From NCBI GenBank assembly GCA_006384855.1, contig VCJN01001626.1:62001-126000 (forward strand): a stretch of DNA of 64,000 nt, written 5' to 3'. Both the position numbers and the translations under genes were made by a program. The first letter of the stretch is position 1, and every line of letters starts with the position of its first letter. The notes under the pieces were generated by a model that saw nothing but the letters and a program-made list of their open reading frames with translations, did no database searches and was not told the DNA's origin. Of the stretch, positions 9,456 to 21,700 are shown one piece after another. Origin of the DNA: Tetraselmis striata. Taxonomy: Eukaryota > Chlorophyta > Chlorodendrophyceae > Chlorodendrales > Chlorodendraceae.

Positions 9456-10603
9456 TGGAGCGGGAAGTGGAGGCTGCGTCGGGCTCGCAAAAGGAGCTGA
9501 CGGCATTTCTAGACCAGGCCAACAACTCTCGGCTTCGAAATGAGGTGTGCGCTCTCCCCGCCACATGTAGGGAACGGATCTTGTTCAACCAGCTCGACAC
9601 GGCGTCAGGCATGTGGACAGTGGCCATCCCCACCGCGCGGACAGCCATGACTCCGCATGAGCTGCGGGAGGTCGCTGCCGGGTACTTCTTTCTGCCTAGC
9701 CCGTACTTGGCCCCGGTGGTTGGGTGCCAGATCATTCTGCCCTCAACAGAGCACAACCCTGTCATTGTTGATCTATACGGCGACGCGCTCATGAACCTCC
9801 CGGCGCCTGGAGACGCTCACTTGCGTGTACATCACGACGCTATCGCAGATGCCTTCCGCGATCACTGTGTTCACGACCTAGGTATCGCAGTACGGCGGGA
9901 GGTGGATGACTTGTTCCAGCAGGCAGTGCCTCTCGGCAACACCGTACCCAGGGATGAGCTCAAGGACATAGTGCCGGGCGCAGAGCTCTCCCTTCCGGCG
10001 TTCAACGTCGTGACCGGGAGCTATGATCCCCGGAGCTTGAAGTCCACGCTGTTGGAGTTCAAGACTATGCGGTACGGGGTCAAGTACACTTCAGTGCCCC
10101 GGGCCACGGCTGTGGATCGGTTTGAGCGCTCCCGGTTGGGCGACATACAACGGGGGTTGGCTGCGCGGGATGCGGCGTGGCACAACACGGAGCCCGGACA
10201 GAAGGGTCCTCTTCGAGACATCCTGGACATGTCGGAGTACACGGGCATGGTCTTCGGCACAATGGGTGAGGTGAGCAAGGGGGTGCACCGCACAGTGCGT
10301 GGTATCGTATGCTTGGATCCGGATCGGGGTGCCCTCTCATCGCGGGGCACTCGGTGCATCACCCGGGCTCACAAGGAGGCCTTGCTCGCAAGAGATTTCC
10401 TCGGGGTCCTGAGCTTGGTGGCCGCTCGAGAGCGCGCTCGCTGCCTCATCAGACGGCGCAGATTCGTCTGCCATCCCGTTGCTGAAGCTGCAAAGCACGT
10501 CCGAGGATCACCCACACACACACGTGCTCGCGTGGCCCGGACTCTGAACCGTGTCCGCATCACTCATCCATCCCGCCTTATGCGGGATGCGGGCCGCTTT
10601 TAG
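9455..10603 (+). CDS. LINE restriction-like endonuclease ORF (ORF2)
   Basis: This ORF has 382 residues and starts at the ATG that shares its A with the preceding TGA (TGATG, 9453-9457). The segment YGDALMNLPAPGDAHLRVHH plus DAIADAFRDHCVHDLG (about residues 107-140) corresponds to the 'YGDHaL.C...RHnalRD.l' region before the nuclease core of REL-LINEs. REVDDLF, then DPRSLKSTLLEFKTMRYG (about residues 190-210) supplies a plausible PD-(D/E)XK-like D...E-x-K. In related elements this domain nicks the target DNA and is fused to the RT; here it is a separate ORF. The stop/start overlap is identical in the truncated copy, so it is unlikely to be a sequencing error. Assignment to REL is inference from the pattern. 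Confidence 0.65.
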   Translation: MEREVEAASGSQKELTAFLDQANNSRLRNEVCALPATCRERILFNQLDTASGMWTVAIPTARTAMTPHELREVAAGYFFLPSPYLAPVVGCQIILPSTEHNPVIVDLYGDALMNLPAPGDAHLRVHHDAIADAFRDHCVHDLGIAVRREVDDLFQQAVPLGNTVPRDELKDIVPGAELSLPAFNVVTGSYDPRSLKSTLLEFKTMRYGVKYTSVPRATAVDRFERSRLGDIQRGLAARDAAWHNTEPGQKGPLRDILDMSEYTGMVFGTMGEVSKGVHRTVRGIVCLDPDRGALSSRGTRCITRAHKEALLARDFLGVLSLVAARERARCLIRRRRFVCHPVAEAAKHVRGSPTHTRARVARTLNRVRITHPSRLMRDAGRF

Positions 10604-10661
10604 GCGGCTTGCTGTGTTGATTTTCTAATTCTGGGGAACTGTCCTTTTTGTAATTCACACC

Positions 10662-10671
10662 AGTCCTGTCC
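10662..10671 (+). repeat. right target-site duplication of the 4.6 kb LINE
   Basis: AGTCCTGTCC here is the partner of 6068-6077. Confidence 0.7.
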
Positions 10672-11777
10672 CCGGGGGCGAAGAAACCATGTTGAACACT
10701 TAAAAAGGTAAGACAGACCGAGTGGTGCGGGCGTACCAATTCGACGCTACCGCTGCCCGGCAGTCCATGCTTTCTAGCACGACGCGCCGAACTTTCTAGG
10801 AAATCCCAAAGTTTCTAGAGTGGCGGCGGCTGGCAACATTGCCAGCTGACCGTCGAAAGCTCCCGACCTCACAGTCTCGAACTTCCAGCACTACTTAAAT
10901 GGTCCCGGTGGTGACACTGCGCTCAACCCTTTTGCTGTAACGCTTCTCGCACCCACCGCAACCCACCCCACGGGTACTCGTTTGTGTGGCGGGTGGATTG
11001 TAATCAAGTCACTCACTCTTTTGGCAGGTAAGACTCGCTCTTTGTCAGTAATGTACTGGTATGAATTAAGCGCGGCGCGCACAGTGTATATATAGGGTCT
11101 GGGCGATAATCGTCGCCGGAGCCATGTGCAGACCCATGTCCTCGCGCGCATGCCGAGACAACACGGCAGACTTCAAGCACGAATAATGCTGCTCTGCAGC
11201 ACTCTGATCTAACCGGCCACGCTGTGCGCCCATCCTCTGCGACTTCACCCCCCGCGTTGACGGCTGCACGCCCGATACTAGCCTCACTTTGTAGCCCGCA
11301 GCGAGCGGTAACTCCCCTGCCCAGTGTCGTCTCCCTTCCTTTGACCGCGATACAACTGGCGGCACAGTCCGGCCACCAGCTGTGGCACTGGCACAGCCAG
11401 TGCAGTCCAAGCTCTGCGGCCGCTGTCCTCGCGATACGTGGGAACCTAGTAGAGTATGCTGCAGCGTGACTTCCTGTAACGGCGCGTGCTATTTGCGTCG
11501 GCCGCCGTTGGAAACAGGGACATACCAACCAGGAAAACCAACCAGGAAGCAATTGCTGCCATTTTCCCAGGAATGGGGGCAGGTACCTCCAAGGCTGTGG
11601 TGGAAGGGACTGCGAAAGCTGGCGACCCAGGTCCAGCAACCGCCACCAAGTTTTCAAAGGGTGCGCCTTGATATGGTGGCAAACCAATGCCTATATGCAT
11701 GGCTTCTGCTTGCAGCTGCATGTATAGACAGCGCAACTTCGGGCCTGGCTGACATCACTCTCTGCATACTTTTTTGA
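10672..11777. other. intergenic region upstream of the NB-ARC-TPR gene
   Basis: No conserved coding region is recognised. A TATA-like word (TATATATAG) lies at 11084-11093 on the plus strand, about 690 bp before the chosen start codon; it could serve the downstream gene only if there is a long leader or a leader intron. A minus-strand open frame at 11446-11736 carries one hydrophobic stretch but has no recognisable family. Confidence 0.35.
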
Positions 11778-12783
11778 ATGCCAGCCCCTTCTAGGCTAGA
11801 CAGACCTGGCTCGAAGCTCCTGCCTGACAAGCATGCATCCAAGAGTCGGCGTGAATCAGGGTTCCCAATCATCCGCTCGCTCGAGGGCGCCCCAGATGTG
11901 GTTGCGCTTGTAAAGCTGCCTTGGCCTGGGGCGCGGGTAGCGGCGCGGGTGGCGGACATTGCGTACAGTGCACAGAGAGCGCACTACAATGCCATGCGCT
12001 GCCGCGCTCTGGCGCAAGCCTGCTGCGGCGCGCTGGCTGCGGTGGTGGACGCCTGCCCCGCGATTGCCCTTAGTGATCCGGTCGGGTACACGCGCGTGAT
12101 GACAGCTCTCCTCGAGGCCCTTGAGGTGCCTTCCTCTCCCTCCCCCATAACGTCTTGGCCTGTGTCAACATATCGTGTCAGGTTGTTGCCCAAGGCAGAC
12201 TGCATGGCTGGGAGGCAGCCGCTCAGTGCCTGTCGCTACTGCCACGCAGAGTGTCGCCATCTATGTGCATCCCTGGTCGAGTCCGGGCTGGCTCAAGGTT
12301 GCGTTGGACACACCACCCAAGGCAGTGACCGCCGCCTTTGAGGCCGAATGCGCCCGGCTAGACCTTGCTGCTGCGCTGGAGGTTCCCCTGTCGGAGGCAC
12401 TCAAGCTGAAGCTATCGGATGAAGGCAGCGCGCTCGGGGCGCTTCTGCCTGGCATCGTGGAGCTCGGCAAGGAGGCCGCGGCCTTGGGCCAGGAGGATCG
12501 CCTCGCGTCGGACTGGCAGCACGTGCAGAGCATGTGGGCGGCGGTGGACGCCTCAGGATTTGCGGGCGCCGAAGAGCTTGCAAGACTGGCAAGCCTTCTG
12601 GCCGTCGGCGAGGCCACGCTGTCTGAGGAGGTCGCAGCGGCGCAGCAGCAGCACGGATATGCAGCCGGCAGCAGCAGCACTGCTGGCACCGGGAGGCAGC
12701 AGCTGCGGCAGTACACCCCAGAGGTGGTGATCTCCCATCCAGGGATGCGCGCCTTTTGGGGCCGGTCCTTTGAGGCGGAGAAG
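11778..12783 (+). other. N-terminal helical region of the NB-ARC-TPR protein (exons 1-2)
   Basis: Exon 1 (11778-12125) contains PDVVALVKLPWPGARVAARV and a Cys/Ala-rich helical stretch. Exon 2 (12250-12783) continues with IYVHPWSSPGW and long Ala/Glu/Leu helices, ending RSFEAEK followed by GCAAGT, a classical GC-AG donor. The region is likely all-helical and could be an effector or adaptor domain; I do not recognise it. Confidence 0.6.
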
Positions 12784-15700
12784 GCAAGTGGCCCCTTATC
12801 CCCACGACGTGCCCGACTCTCAAAGGGCCATGATACGCAGTGGTGTGGAACCCGTCATTCCGTGTGCCTACGGTCTTGCTAGCCTATCTGCCTCACGATT
12901 GCCGGGATGGGTATACTCCAATCATCCTGCGCTTGGTGGCTGGCGATCTCAGCTGGTCTGCCTACACATGTTTCTAGCGTTCAACCGGCATGAACTAATG
13001 GATTGATACGTCCCTGGTGATGTCGCACCTGCTGGCAGGTCACCTGGGAGGCGTTTTGGGAGGCATTCCCCGCCAAGCTGGCAGAGGAGCTGGAGGCAGA
13101 TCCAGAGGGCCCCCTCGGGCTCGGTGGCTTGATGGGCGATCCAGAGACGGCTGCGCCAATGCGGGACGCGATGCAGGCCTTTGTTGGCCCGGGTCGCGGA
13201 GTCGGCATCAGCGTTTTGGATGTCAACGCACTGTTTCCAGCCGGCACCCGCATCGGAGAGCGTGTGGCGGAGCTGGCTGCCGCCGCTCAGCAGCCTCACG
13301 GCATGGCGCGGCTGGCGGGGCTCCAGCGGGTGGCTGCCATGCCTTCTGACCCCGACGGGCTGTTTGTCGGGCGCGATCAAGCACGCGCAGACCTCCAGCG
13401 CCTATTGGGGGCGGAGCACCGCCATGGCTCGGTGCGCACCATCTTCCTCACCGGTCCGTCTGGCGTGGGAAAGAGCGCACTCGCCCGCACCCTCGCCAAG
13501 GATTGCCTTCACGAGAAGGCCTGGGCGACCGCATACTATGTCGACCTGGGTGGCTGCCACACCATGGCGGAGGCTGCACAACGCATGTGCGCCGCGTTTC
13601 AGGTGGGTTGCTATACCTTGTCTAGCTACAGGGCAGCCCACGTGAGTCATCTCTCTGCCTGGCATGCACTCGGTATGCCTCAGCTCGGATTGCTGCCGCA
13701 ACCCCGATGTCTACCAATGTACACATGCACACGCAGACAGATAAGTGCACAGAACTCAGGTTGCGGATTAATGCCGCCACAGCTTTTGCCTATGCTGGTA
13801 GATTTGCCTGCCAATCACCACTGATTGTACGTTTGAATGCTTGTGTTGTTTTTACCACTGCACTCGTTAGCACGGTTGATGGGTGTCTGTTTGCCTCTCA
13901 GAGGCCCACCTATGGCAAAGCCGGCAATCTCACGCACAATAAATTGCCGCTCACTGCCACGGCACCGCCTTCAATTCTTTCGCTCTTTGTCACTAATGCG
14001 ACATTTTTTGACATTCATAATCCTTTCTTCAGTTTCCGCGTCGGAAATCGCGCACCTCTTACCGCCGCGCAGACCAAATACGCCAGAGCAACGGCCTGAG
14101 GTGACAGTGGGCATTGGGACAACGTGCTGATCAACAGCGTGCTGCTGGGTTCGCTGTTGCAGGTACCAAGGGAGGAGGTGTTTGCTGCTTCTGGCTCGGT
14201 ACTCCGCTCACAGGGCGAACACGGTCGACTGTTGATGTGGCTGAAGGCATGGAGTGAGGCGTCGATGGGCAAGGGCCGAGCTCTGACGGGCCTGGTCCTC
14301 GACAATGCGGAGGGGCTATTTATGCCGCCGCCCCCGGCAACGCCTGACGACCCTGCTAAGATGCCAGAGGTGGGTGGATGCGAGCCAGGAGTCGAGCTGT
14401 GGGCGCTGCTGTCACGCATGCACAGTTTGGCATCCAGCCTGCGCACCATGGTTGTCTCGGATCGAGTGGGCGAGCTGCCTGATGCCGCCACCAATTACAC
14501 CATTGCGCGTGTCGGGCCACTTGAGATGGCACCTGCACGGGAGCTGTTGGTTGCCGTTGCGCCCTCCCTTGGGCACGAGGACCCAAAGATTGCCGACTCT
14601 CTGGTAGCTGAGTGCGGGGGGCTGCCTGCTGCGCTCCGCACGGTTGCTGCCACCGTTGCTAATGGGTCGGCGAAGCCCACGGAGCTTCTCGCCGCGCTAT
14701 CCGCGTCTGGTGCCTCGGATGCCGCCTCTGCAGTGGCGATCTGCCTGCAGGCGGCACAGCAGCAGCCGGCGGGGGCGACTTGGTTGGCACGCGCGCTGCC
14801 CCTTACAAAGCTGCCGGGCACCTTCACCGCCGACGCTGCAACCGCAGTGCTTAATGCCGCGCTGCCACCACCGATTGACGCACAGGCTGCCAGCAGCCGC
14901 CGTTGCCAGGTGTGTCACCCCTCTCTTTGTTGTGTGTCAAAGAGAAAAAAGGCCTGAGCCATCTGATCCTCGCTATCAGTTCCCCATCAATGTAACTGAG
15001 TTAATTCCCTACCTGCTTGGTTGCCTCTCATTAGGCAGTGGCTATGCTGCGGCAGCTTGCTGTGCGCGGCCTGCTGCAAGAGGCGGACGCGATGAACGGG
15101 CAGCAGCGCTGGCGAATGCTGCCGGCGGTGCGCCGCGCAGTAGAGAATATCCTGCGCCCTGGCAGCGGCGGCAACAGCGGTAGCAGCGACACCAGCGGCC
15201 CCGAGTGGCCTGCGCTTGTGCACCTACTGGCCTCCTCCACGGCCGCTGCGCACCGCCTGTTCCACGACCGCGCGGCTGGTTGGGTTGGCGCGGCGCTGTT
15301 TGAGGCGGTGGCGCCGCTGGCGGCACCCATTGCTGCATGGCTGGCCACTCCTGGCTCCATGCCAAATTCTGTTCGAAATGAACTTCTGCAGGTGAGGTGG
15401 CTCCACGCGCAACGTTGCGGCGCGCTCCTGTGTTGCTGCCCAACAGGCAACCCCCTTTGGCGACGCAGCGCCTTGAATACCCTCACCTGTTTTTACCTCA
15501 TGTCTTAACCAGTCTAGCGATAAACTCTACGAGTTCTATGCCATGGCAAGGCCTTGTCTAATGTCGCACGCTGTGCTCGTCTCTCTGTGGCGATGGGTCA
15601 TGCAGCGTTCTGGCTCCTCTGACGATGATATTACTGCAGGTAGTGGAGTGTCGCAGCCTGCTGGCAGTGGAGCTGCCGCTGCGGCTGCACCGTGATCTGG

Positions 15701-18700
15701 CGGAGGGAGTGCTGGAGGTTGTGGGTGGCGGCCGTGCCAAGGTGGGCGCCGCGTGGGCGCTGTCCCGTGAGCGCGGCGCGCTGGGGGCCGCGCTGGCGCT
15801 GGCCACACAGGGCGCGGCTGCCGTGGCTGATGCCGAGGGGGAAGACAGCGTTGCCCACGCCGACGCGCTGCTGGTGGTGGGCGACCTTGCCGCTGCGACT
15901 GGCGACCTGGCGCGGGCTGAGGAGGCGTACCAGCGCTGCCTCATGCTGCGCGAGCGCCTGCTGGGCCCACACCACAGCGCCACCGCACGCTGCCAGAACA
16001 ACCTGGGTAGCCTGCACGCGCGCGCTCATCGCTGGAAGGATGCAGAGCTCGCCTTCCGCTCCTCCCTCCACGCCTTTCAGGTGTGAGCACCCAGCTACCG
16101 CTTTCAGAATCCCTGGGTGCTGTGCATAGATACAGGTCCGCCATCCGGCATCGCATAACAAACTATTCCACATGCTGTGATTCACGGCCACGATTACTGG
16201 CGCGGTTTCCCAGAAACCATTCCGACATTCTGCCACCCTCACTGCCTAGCAGCTGCTGTCCATTTTCTGGCTCTTGGGACATCCTGACATCCAGGCAGAA
16301 TTGAAGTTGGGCCGTTCTTTACCAAAGCTAGACTGCTAGCAACTGCCTAGCAACTATCGCCCACGTCTTACATACCTGTCCTGGCCACAAAAATGTAGAG
16401 TAATTGGCCCCATGGTTATAAGTCATATACTATACTTTGTGATTTTGCGCGGATGAGCTATGCCTGACAGCCAAATCTGGAACACCCCAGATTACAGACA
16501 GTGGACGTGTGTCCCCTCCCCCCTTTGACACACCCCCACGATCAACTCCGTCATGCGTGCAGGAACTGCTGGGCGAGTCCTCGCTGGAGGCAGCGATGTC
16601 CATGAGCAACCTGGGGCAAGTCATGTTCCAGCAGAGCGAGCTGGAGGAGGCCGAGGCGCTGTACCACAGCGCCATGGCGGCCAGAGCAGCGGTGCCTGGC
16701 CCCCGACGCGCCGCCCTTCCTCACGCTGGTCGCCAACCTGGTAGAGCTACTGGAGAAGCAGCAGCGCTTCGAGGACGCCGACCGGATCGGGCGGCAGGCG
16801 CGCCTGGCCCTCCACAGCTCCTCTGCGCAGCATTCTGGAGGGGGGGGGGGGGGGTCCTTGCAGTAGTCAGCTCATCGTGGGCTAGGCCCGGTCCGCCCAT
16901 GCTATCGGATGTTGACCTGGCTTGCACTTATTTTGGCATAAGAAATCAGGAGGCGGAGCCCTGTTGTCTCTCGACTCGGCGTGCGGTCCGCTCGGCCGGA
17001 ATACTATGTGGCTCATGCCTTTCAACTCTTTTGCTACACCCGTCCCTTCGAGTCGGACTGATCCCGGCTCGGTTGTCGTTGATTGGCTCAATCAGACTCA
17101 CAACTGGCCGGGCTGACATCGCTTGTGGCTGCTGTTAGATTCTGGAGGCGCTACCCTGGGGGACCCGTCCCGAGGAACAGGAGCTGCAGTACGCTCTGGA
17201 CAAGGTGACAGCGGCGTCTCGCGAGACCGCCGGGCACACCACGCTGGAACTCGCGGCGCAAATGAAACTGCTGAAGCAGGAGGATGGTGGGGAGGCGGCA
17301 GTGGAAGCGGAGTTCGAAGCTATCAAGCAGCAGGTGAGGGCGTAAAGGCGGCAGGCTGGCAACTAAAATGCCCCTGACATAAGGAGTAGACCACCCTTGT
17401 GTACTCCTACCTAGCAAGCCTGTTCAGACTTACCGAGCTGCGTAGGCGAGCGAGTATCCTGGGCGAGTCAGTTCACCAATGCCGGAGAATCTTACCTTTA
17501 TCTTAATTTGTGGAATGGTATATGCGCAATCGATCGGCGTTGTATGTATTATCATACACAGTATACTCAGCGTACCCGTAGTATCTGCAGTGTGCGGGTC
17601 TCTTGCTGAGATCCAGCAATTTGTCGAATGTTATATGATGTGCGAGTGGCCGCCGCCGCATCTATTTTCTTCCTGTTCCGCCATTTCTGCGCTTTAATTT
17701 GTGGAATGGTATACACTCTCGGCTGTTCAGCATAGAATACAATTGCGGAATGGTATATTCATGCGCGGCCAGGACTAGTAAATGATGCGCGCTCCACTAT
17801 ATACAGCTACGGCGACCACGACGAGGAGGAGCACTCATCCCAATCCCAGAGGAGGACGGGTTTTGATGACAGCGCACGACGCGCTGCTAAGACGCACCCG
17901 GCGACGATGATGAGAGATCAGCAAGGCAGACGACGCGGCGCATCCATGATAATAACGATAATCCATGATATATACATGTAGTTGCTAATAATAGTTAAAT
18001 TTATTAAATATCCCGGCGTCCGGGAGTTCGTAGCTGCATCAAGCTAGAGTCCAGGGCTGGCCTGTAGTGGCTTAGCTTAGGTCCATATAGTCGCAATGTC
18101 CATCAGCACGCACGCCCCATCTGTTCCCATGCAAGCTTTGAATTTGCGCGAAGCGGCAGCATATTATTTGCAACTGAACTCGCAACCCCTTACTACATAG
18201 AAGCACTGAACTATTATGTGTGTATTCTTACATGTGAAAATAATGGATAGTAGCGACAGCGCCCCCGCCCATTACGTCGATCCGATGATGATGATGATGA
18301 TGACAATGCCATTGCTGGTGTCACACGGGGTGGCGCAGGTGCGGTCGGGTGGGCCCAGCCTGCTGCCCTTCAATGAGCGCGCAGCGGTGGCGGCCGACGT
18401 ACACACTAGCGTGGACGACTTGGACCATACCTTCAAGGTCGACCCCGACATGCGGCGCGCTGCCATGGTGAAGCTGGCGGAGCGCCAGGTCGCGGACAAG
18501 GTGGCGGCGGTGGGGCGCGACGCGCCCGAGCTGCTACCCCTCCTTCAGGAGCTGGGCCGCTTGCAGCACGAGGCAGCCGACTTTGAGGCGGCCGCTGAGA
18601 CCTGCAAACGCGTCCAGGCGCTCACTGCACAGGTACAGCTACCGCCCGCATGAATGTGTCACCCGCCGAATTTTTCTGCACGTTTTTGCAGTCGCCGTCA

Positions 18701-21700
18701 GTGATCCCCACACATTGCGATCCACTTCGGAAGCGCTTCCCAAAAGGGCGTGTCGACGCCTATTGCTTGGGATTGTTGTCGTAAAAGCGATAAAGATTGC
18801 CTGCCGTTGTGGGGATTGTCGCTGTCGTTCCCTTTGCCAACAATGACCAGCAATCAATTTACCTGCAGGTCGCTGTCGACAGGCAATAGCAGCGCAACAC
18901 GTAATTGGAATATTAGTCCAATAACACGCCGTCGTCGTCGTTCCTGTCGTAAAAGTCGCCCTCGCGGTGTTGTTTTTTCATGACGGCTGACTGCCTCGAC
19001 ATGTGTGGATGTATAATGCAGCTCTGCGGGCCGTTAAGCGCCGAAACTGCTGCGGCGGCCAACAACTTTGCGGTCCAGCTGCATTGCCTGGGGCAGTACG
19101 GCGCCGCGCGTCCAATGTATCGCCGCGCGCTCCAGATATGGCAGAAGCAATCGGACGGGTTTGAGTTCCACACGGAGGTGGTGGACGTGCTGTGCAACCT
19201 GTCGCGCGTGTCGCGAGCCTGTGGCGACCTGGACCAGGCGCAGGCGCACCTCAAGGTACTGCAGCGTTGCTGCATGCCGACAGTTTTATCTCAGCATCAT
19301 ACTCTTGTCATTTATTTATTCCATTTGAAAAAATGGAATTGAGAATGTCCAAATACATGGAGTATTTATACATTGGTGAGTTGAGAAGATGTAAATCGAA
19401 AGCCTCTGTGTTGTTTTATGCATGCATTGCTAGAGCTAAAGAGCGGACTTGCTCTCAGCTTGCGGACATGTCTGTTGCGCTGTTTGTTAATGCCTCTGAT
19501 GCCACAAAATGCTGGGGATGTTCCTCCAAACCCACCCGCACAGGCTGCCATCGAGAAGGAGCTTGCGCTTAAGACAACACAGACTCCGGACGTGGTGGCC
19601 ATGAAGCTGCGTCTAGCTGAGATGCTAGAAGAGGACCGCAAGGCATGCCTTCCGTGGACGCTCTGTCTTGTGTAGCTCCTCATGTATTGCATGTTCATTG
19701 CAATGCTGACGGTAGCCAGGAACCCCCCCCCCCCCCCCTCTTCCCTCCCCGCAGGACTATGAGGTTGAGCAACTACTGCAGACAACAGTAGACGAGGCGC
19801 AGGAGCAACTAGGTGCAGACCATTGGGAGGTGGCGGTGCTGTATGGTCAGCTGGCGGCTTTTTTTGCGCGCAAGCGCCGCTTCCCCAAGTATGAGCATGC
19901 AGCCAAGATGGCTTCCGAGTCACGCGTAGCGTCAGCTGCTGCCAGCCATGCCCAGGTAAAGCTTGACCTACTACATGCACAACTCCGATTCCCCCTGGGC
20001 GTTGAATTGCGCCGTTTCTTTGCGGCAGCCAAGATATGATTTTCAAGTCAGCGTCCGCCCTGCTGTCTCAAATTGTAGTCGGATCATAACATTGTGAATA
20101 TCTCCGAGTTGCCCGTATCATTGTTGTGGCGATATACATTACTGCGACATAAATACAAGAGGAGCTTCCCGGTGTTATTGATGTACAAATGAGCGTGAGA
20201 GAGAGAGGGAGAGAGGGGGAGAGAGAGCCTGCGCGGCATTAGGCGCAGATTGGGTTGTAGGGGTCAGGATTTGTACAGAATTGAAATCACAAATTGCATC
20301 ACTCGCAAAGCCATCACATAACCAGAGTTGCTGACCCGTGCACTGCATCCCCAGGTGGCGGACCGGCTCCAGAGCATTGCGTCGGCGCCTTGCCTGCAGG
20401 CCGTGTCCTTTGATCCGGAACCGCTGCTGCGTGTGGCGCTGCACCTTCGCGAGAGCGCTGGGCCACGCGCAGGCGGCGGCTTTGGCAGCCTCGCCAAGAC
20501 TCTCAACCAGCTGGGAAATGCGCTCAAGGTATGCGCTAGCCGACCCAGCGGGAGATGCTTCCATGCAATACAATTCACCCGTGTTTTGCAAGTGTTATAC
20601 CGAGACGGAATAGCTCGTTTACAACAAGTGAGAGGGTCACGTGACTGTTTCCTTGCTGCCGAAACGGGGGGGGGGGGGGGGTGGGGGGGCATGTGGAATG
20701 GGTTTGCTGACCACACTAAGTATGGCCTGTCGCGCTCCCTCTGCCTTCAGGATAAGGGGCAGTACGCAGACGCAGAGCCGTGCTTCCGGCGTGCGCTGGA
20801 GGCTCTGGAAAAGGTGGCCTTCCCGGATCCATACCAGCTGGCAAACGCGGCAAAGAACCTCGCCGACATGCTGGACTTACAGGGGAAGCTGGAGGAGGCG
20901 GAGCAGCTGGTACGCCCTGCCCCTACCTACCCAGGACGGTCTGCCCACGCGCTGCATGCTGCCCATTAGGCTCTGTTGCTGAGCCTGCACGTGTCCGCTG
21001 GGCCCGGCAGTACTGGCGCTTCCTGGAGAATCGCGAAACGCAGCTCGGCGCGGGCGCTGTGGCAGGCAGCGTGCCCGACAGCATCGCCAATCTGGCATTT
21101 CTGCTACGTGGCGCCGCCTCCAAGCCCGACTGGGTCGTCTCGCTACTTGACAAGTCCGCCAGCAGCGCAGCAGTGCTGCCAGGCGGCGTGCCAGAGGGCC
21201 TACAACGCGGAATGAGTACAGACGCCGGCGGCTGGGAGACAGGCGCGGCCCCTCCACAAGTACCCAGCATTTCCTCAATCGCCCCCCCTCCCCCCCCCCC
21301 CCCCCCCCCCCCGCCCTAGCCCTTGCCCCTGCCCCTGATCAGCCCAGCTAAACCCGCGCTCCCCCGCTTTTGTGCAGGCGGCAAGATGGACAGCGGCAAC
21401 ATCGCCGAGCTTCTCATCGCCATCGGCTCTGTGCTGGAGCACAACCGCATGGCGCCGCAGGCGGAGACGCTCTATCGTGCCGCCCTCGCCATCCGTCAGC
21501 TCGGTGGCAGGGGGGAGAGGGCGGAGGGTGCGGCGGCGGTCTCAGCCTTGGGTACGTCATGCCGGTTGCGCCCCTCAAACATATGCATGCACGGCTGTAC
21601 TCTTGTGACGGTCTCACATGCCATGTATACATGGTCTCAGCAGGTGGCCGGCACTTAACTCTTTTGCTGCCGGGGTAGGCGTGTGCGTGCTCGGGCAGGG

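Larger units (their letters stand above)
6078..10661 (+). mobile_element. near-full-length non-LTR retrotransposon (RT ORF plus REL-type endonuclease ORF)
   Basis: The element is about 4.58 kb and bounded by a 10-bp direct repeat. It begins in 'ggcagtaccaggagtacc' DNA, has a long GC-rich, Pro/Ser-coding 5' region, then a reverse-transcriptase ORF, an overlapping endonuclease ORF and a short 3' untranslated region ending TTTTTGTAATTCACACC without a poly-A tail. No LTRs are seen. The endonuclease after the RT, with a D/E...E-F-K signature, fits the restriction-like-endonuclease (REL) group of LINEs. Both main ORFs are open, so the copy may be young. A 5'-truncated sibling lies at 2734-4571 and a diverged scrap at 56877-57050. 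Confidence 0.85.

Noticed and set aside
9453..9457. TGATG junction as a sequencing frameshift
   Set aside because: The identical junction occurs in the independent copy at 3336-3340.
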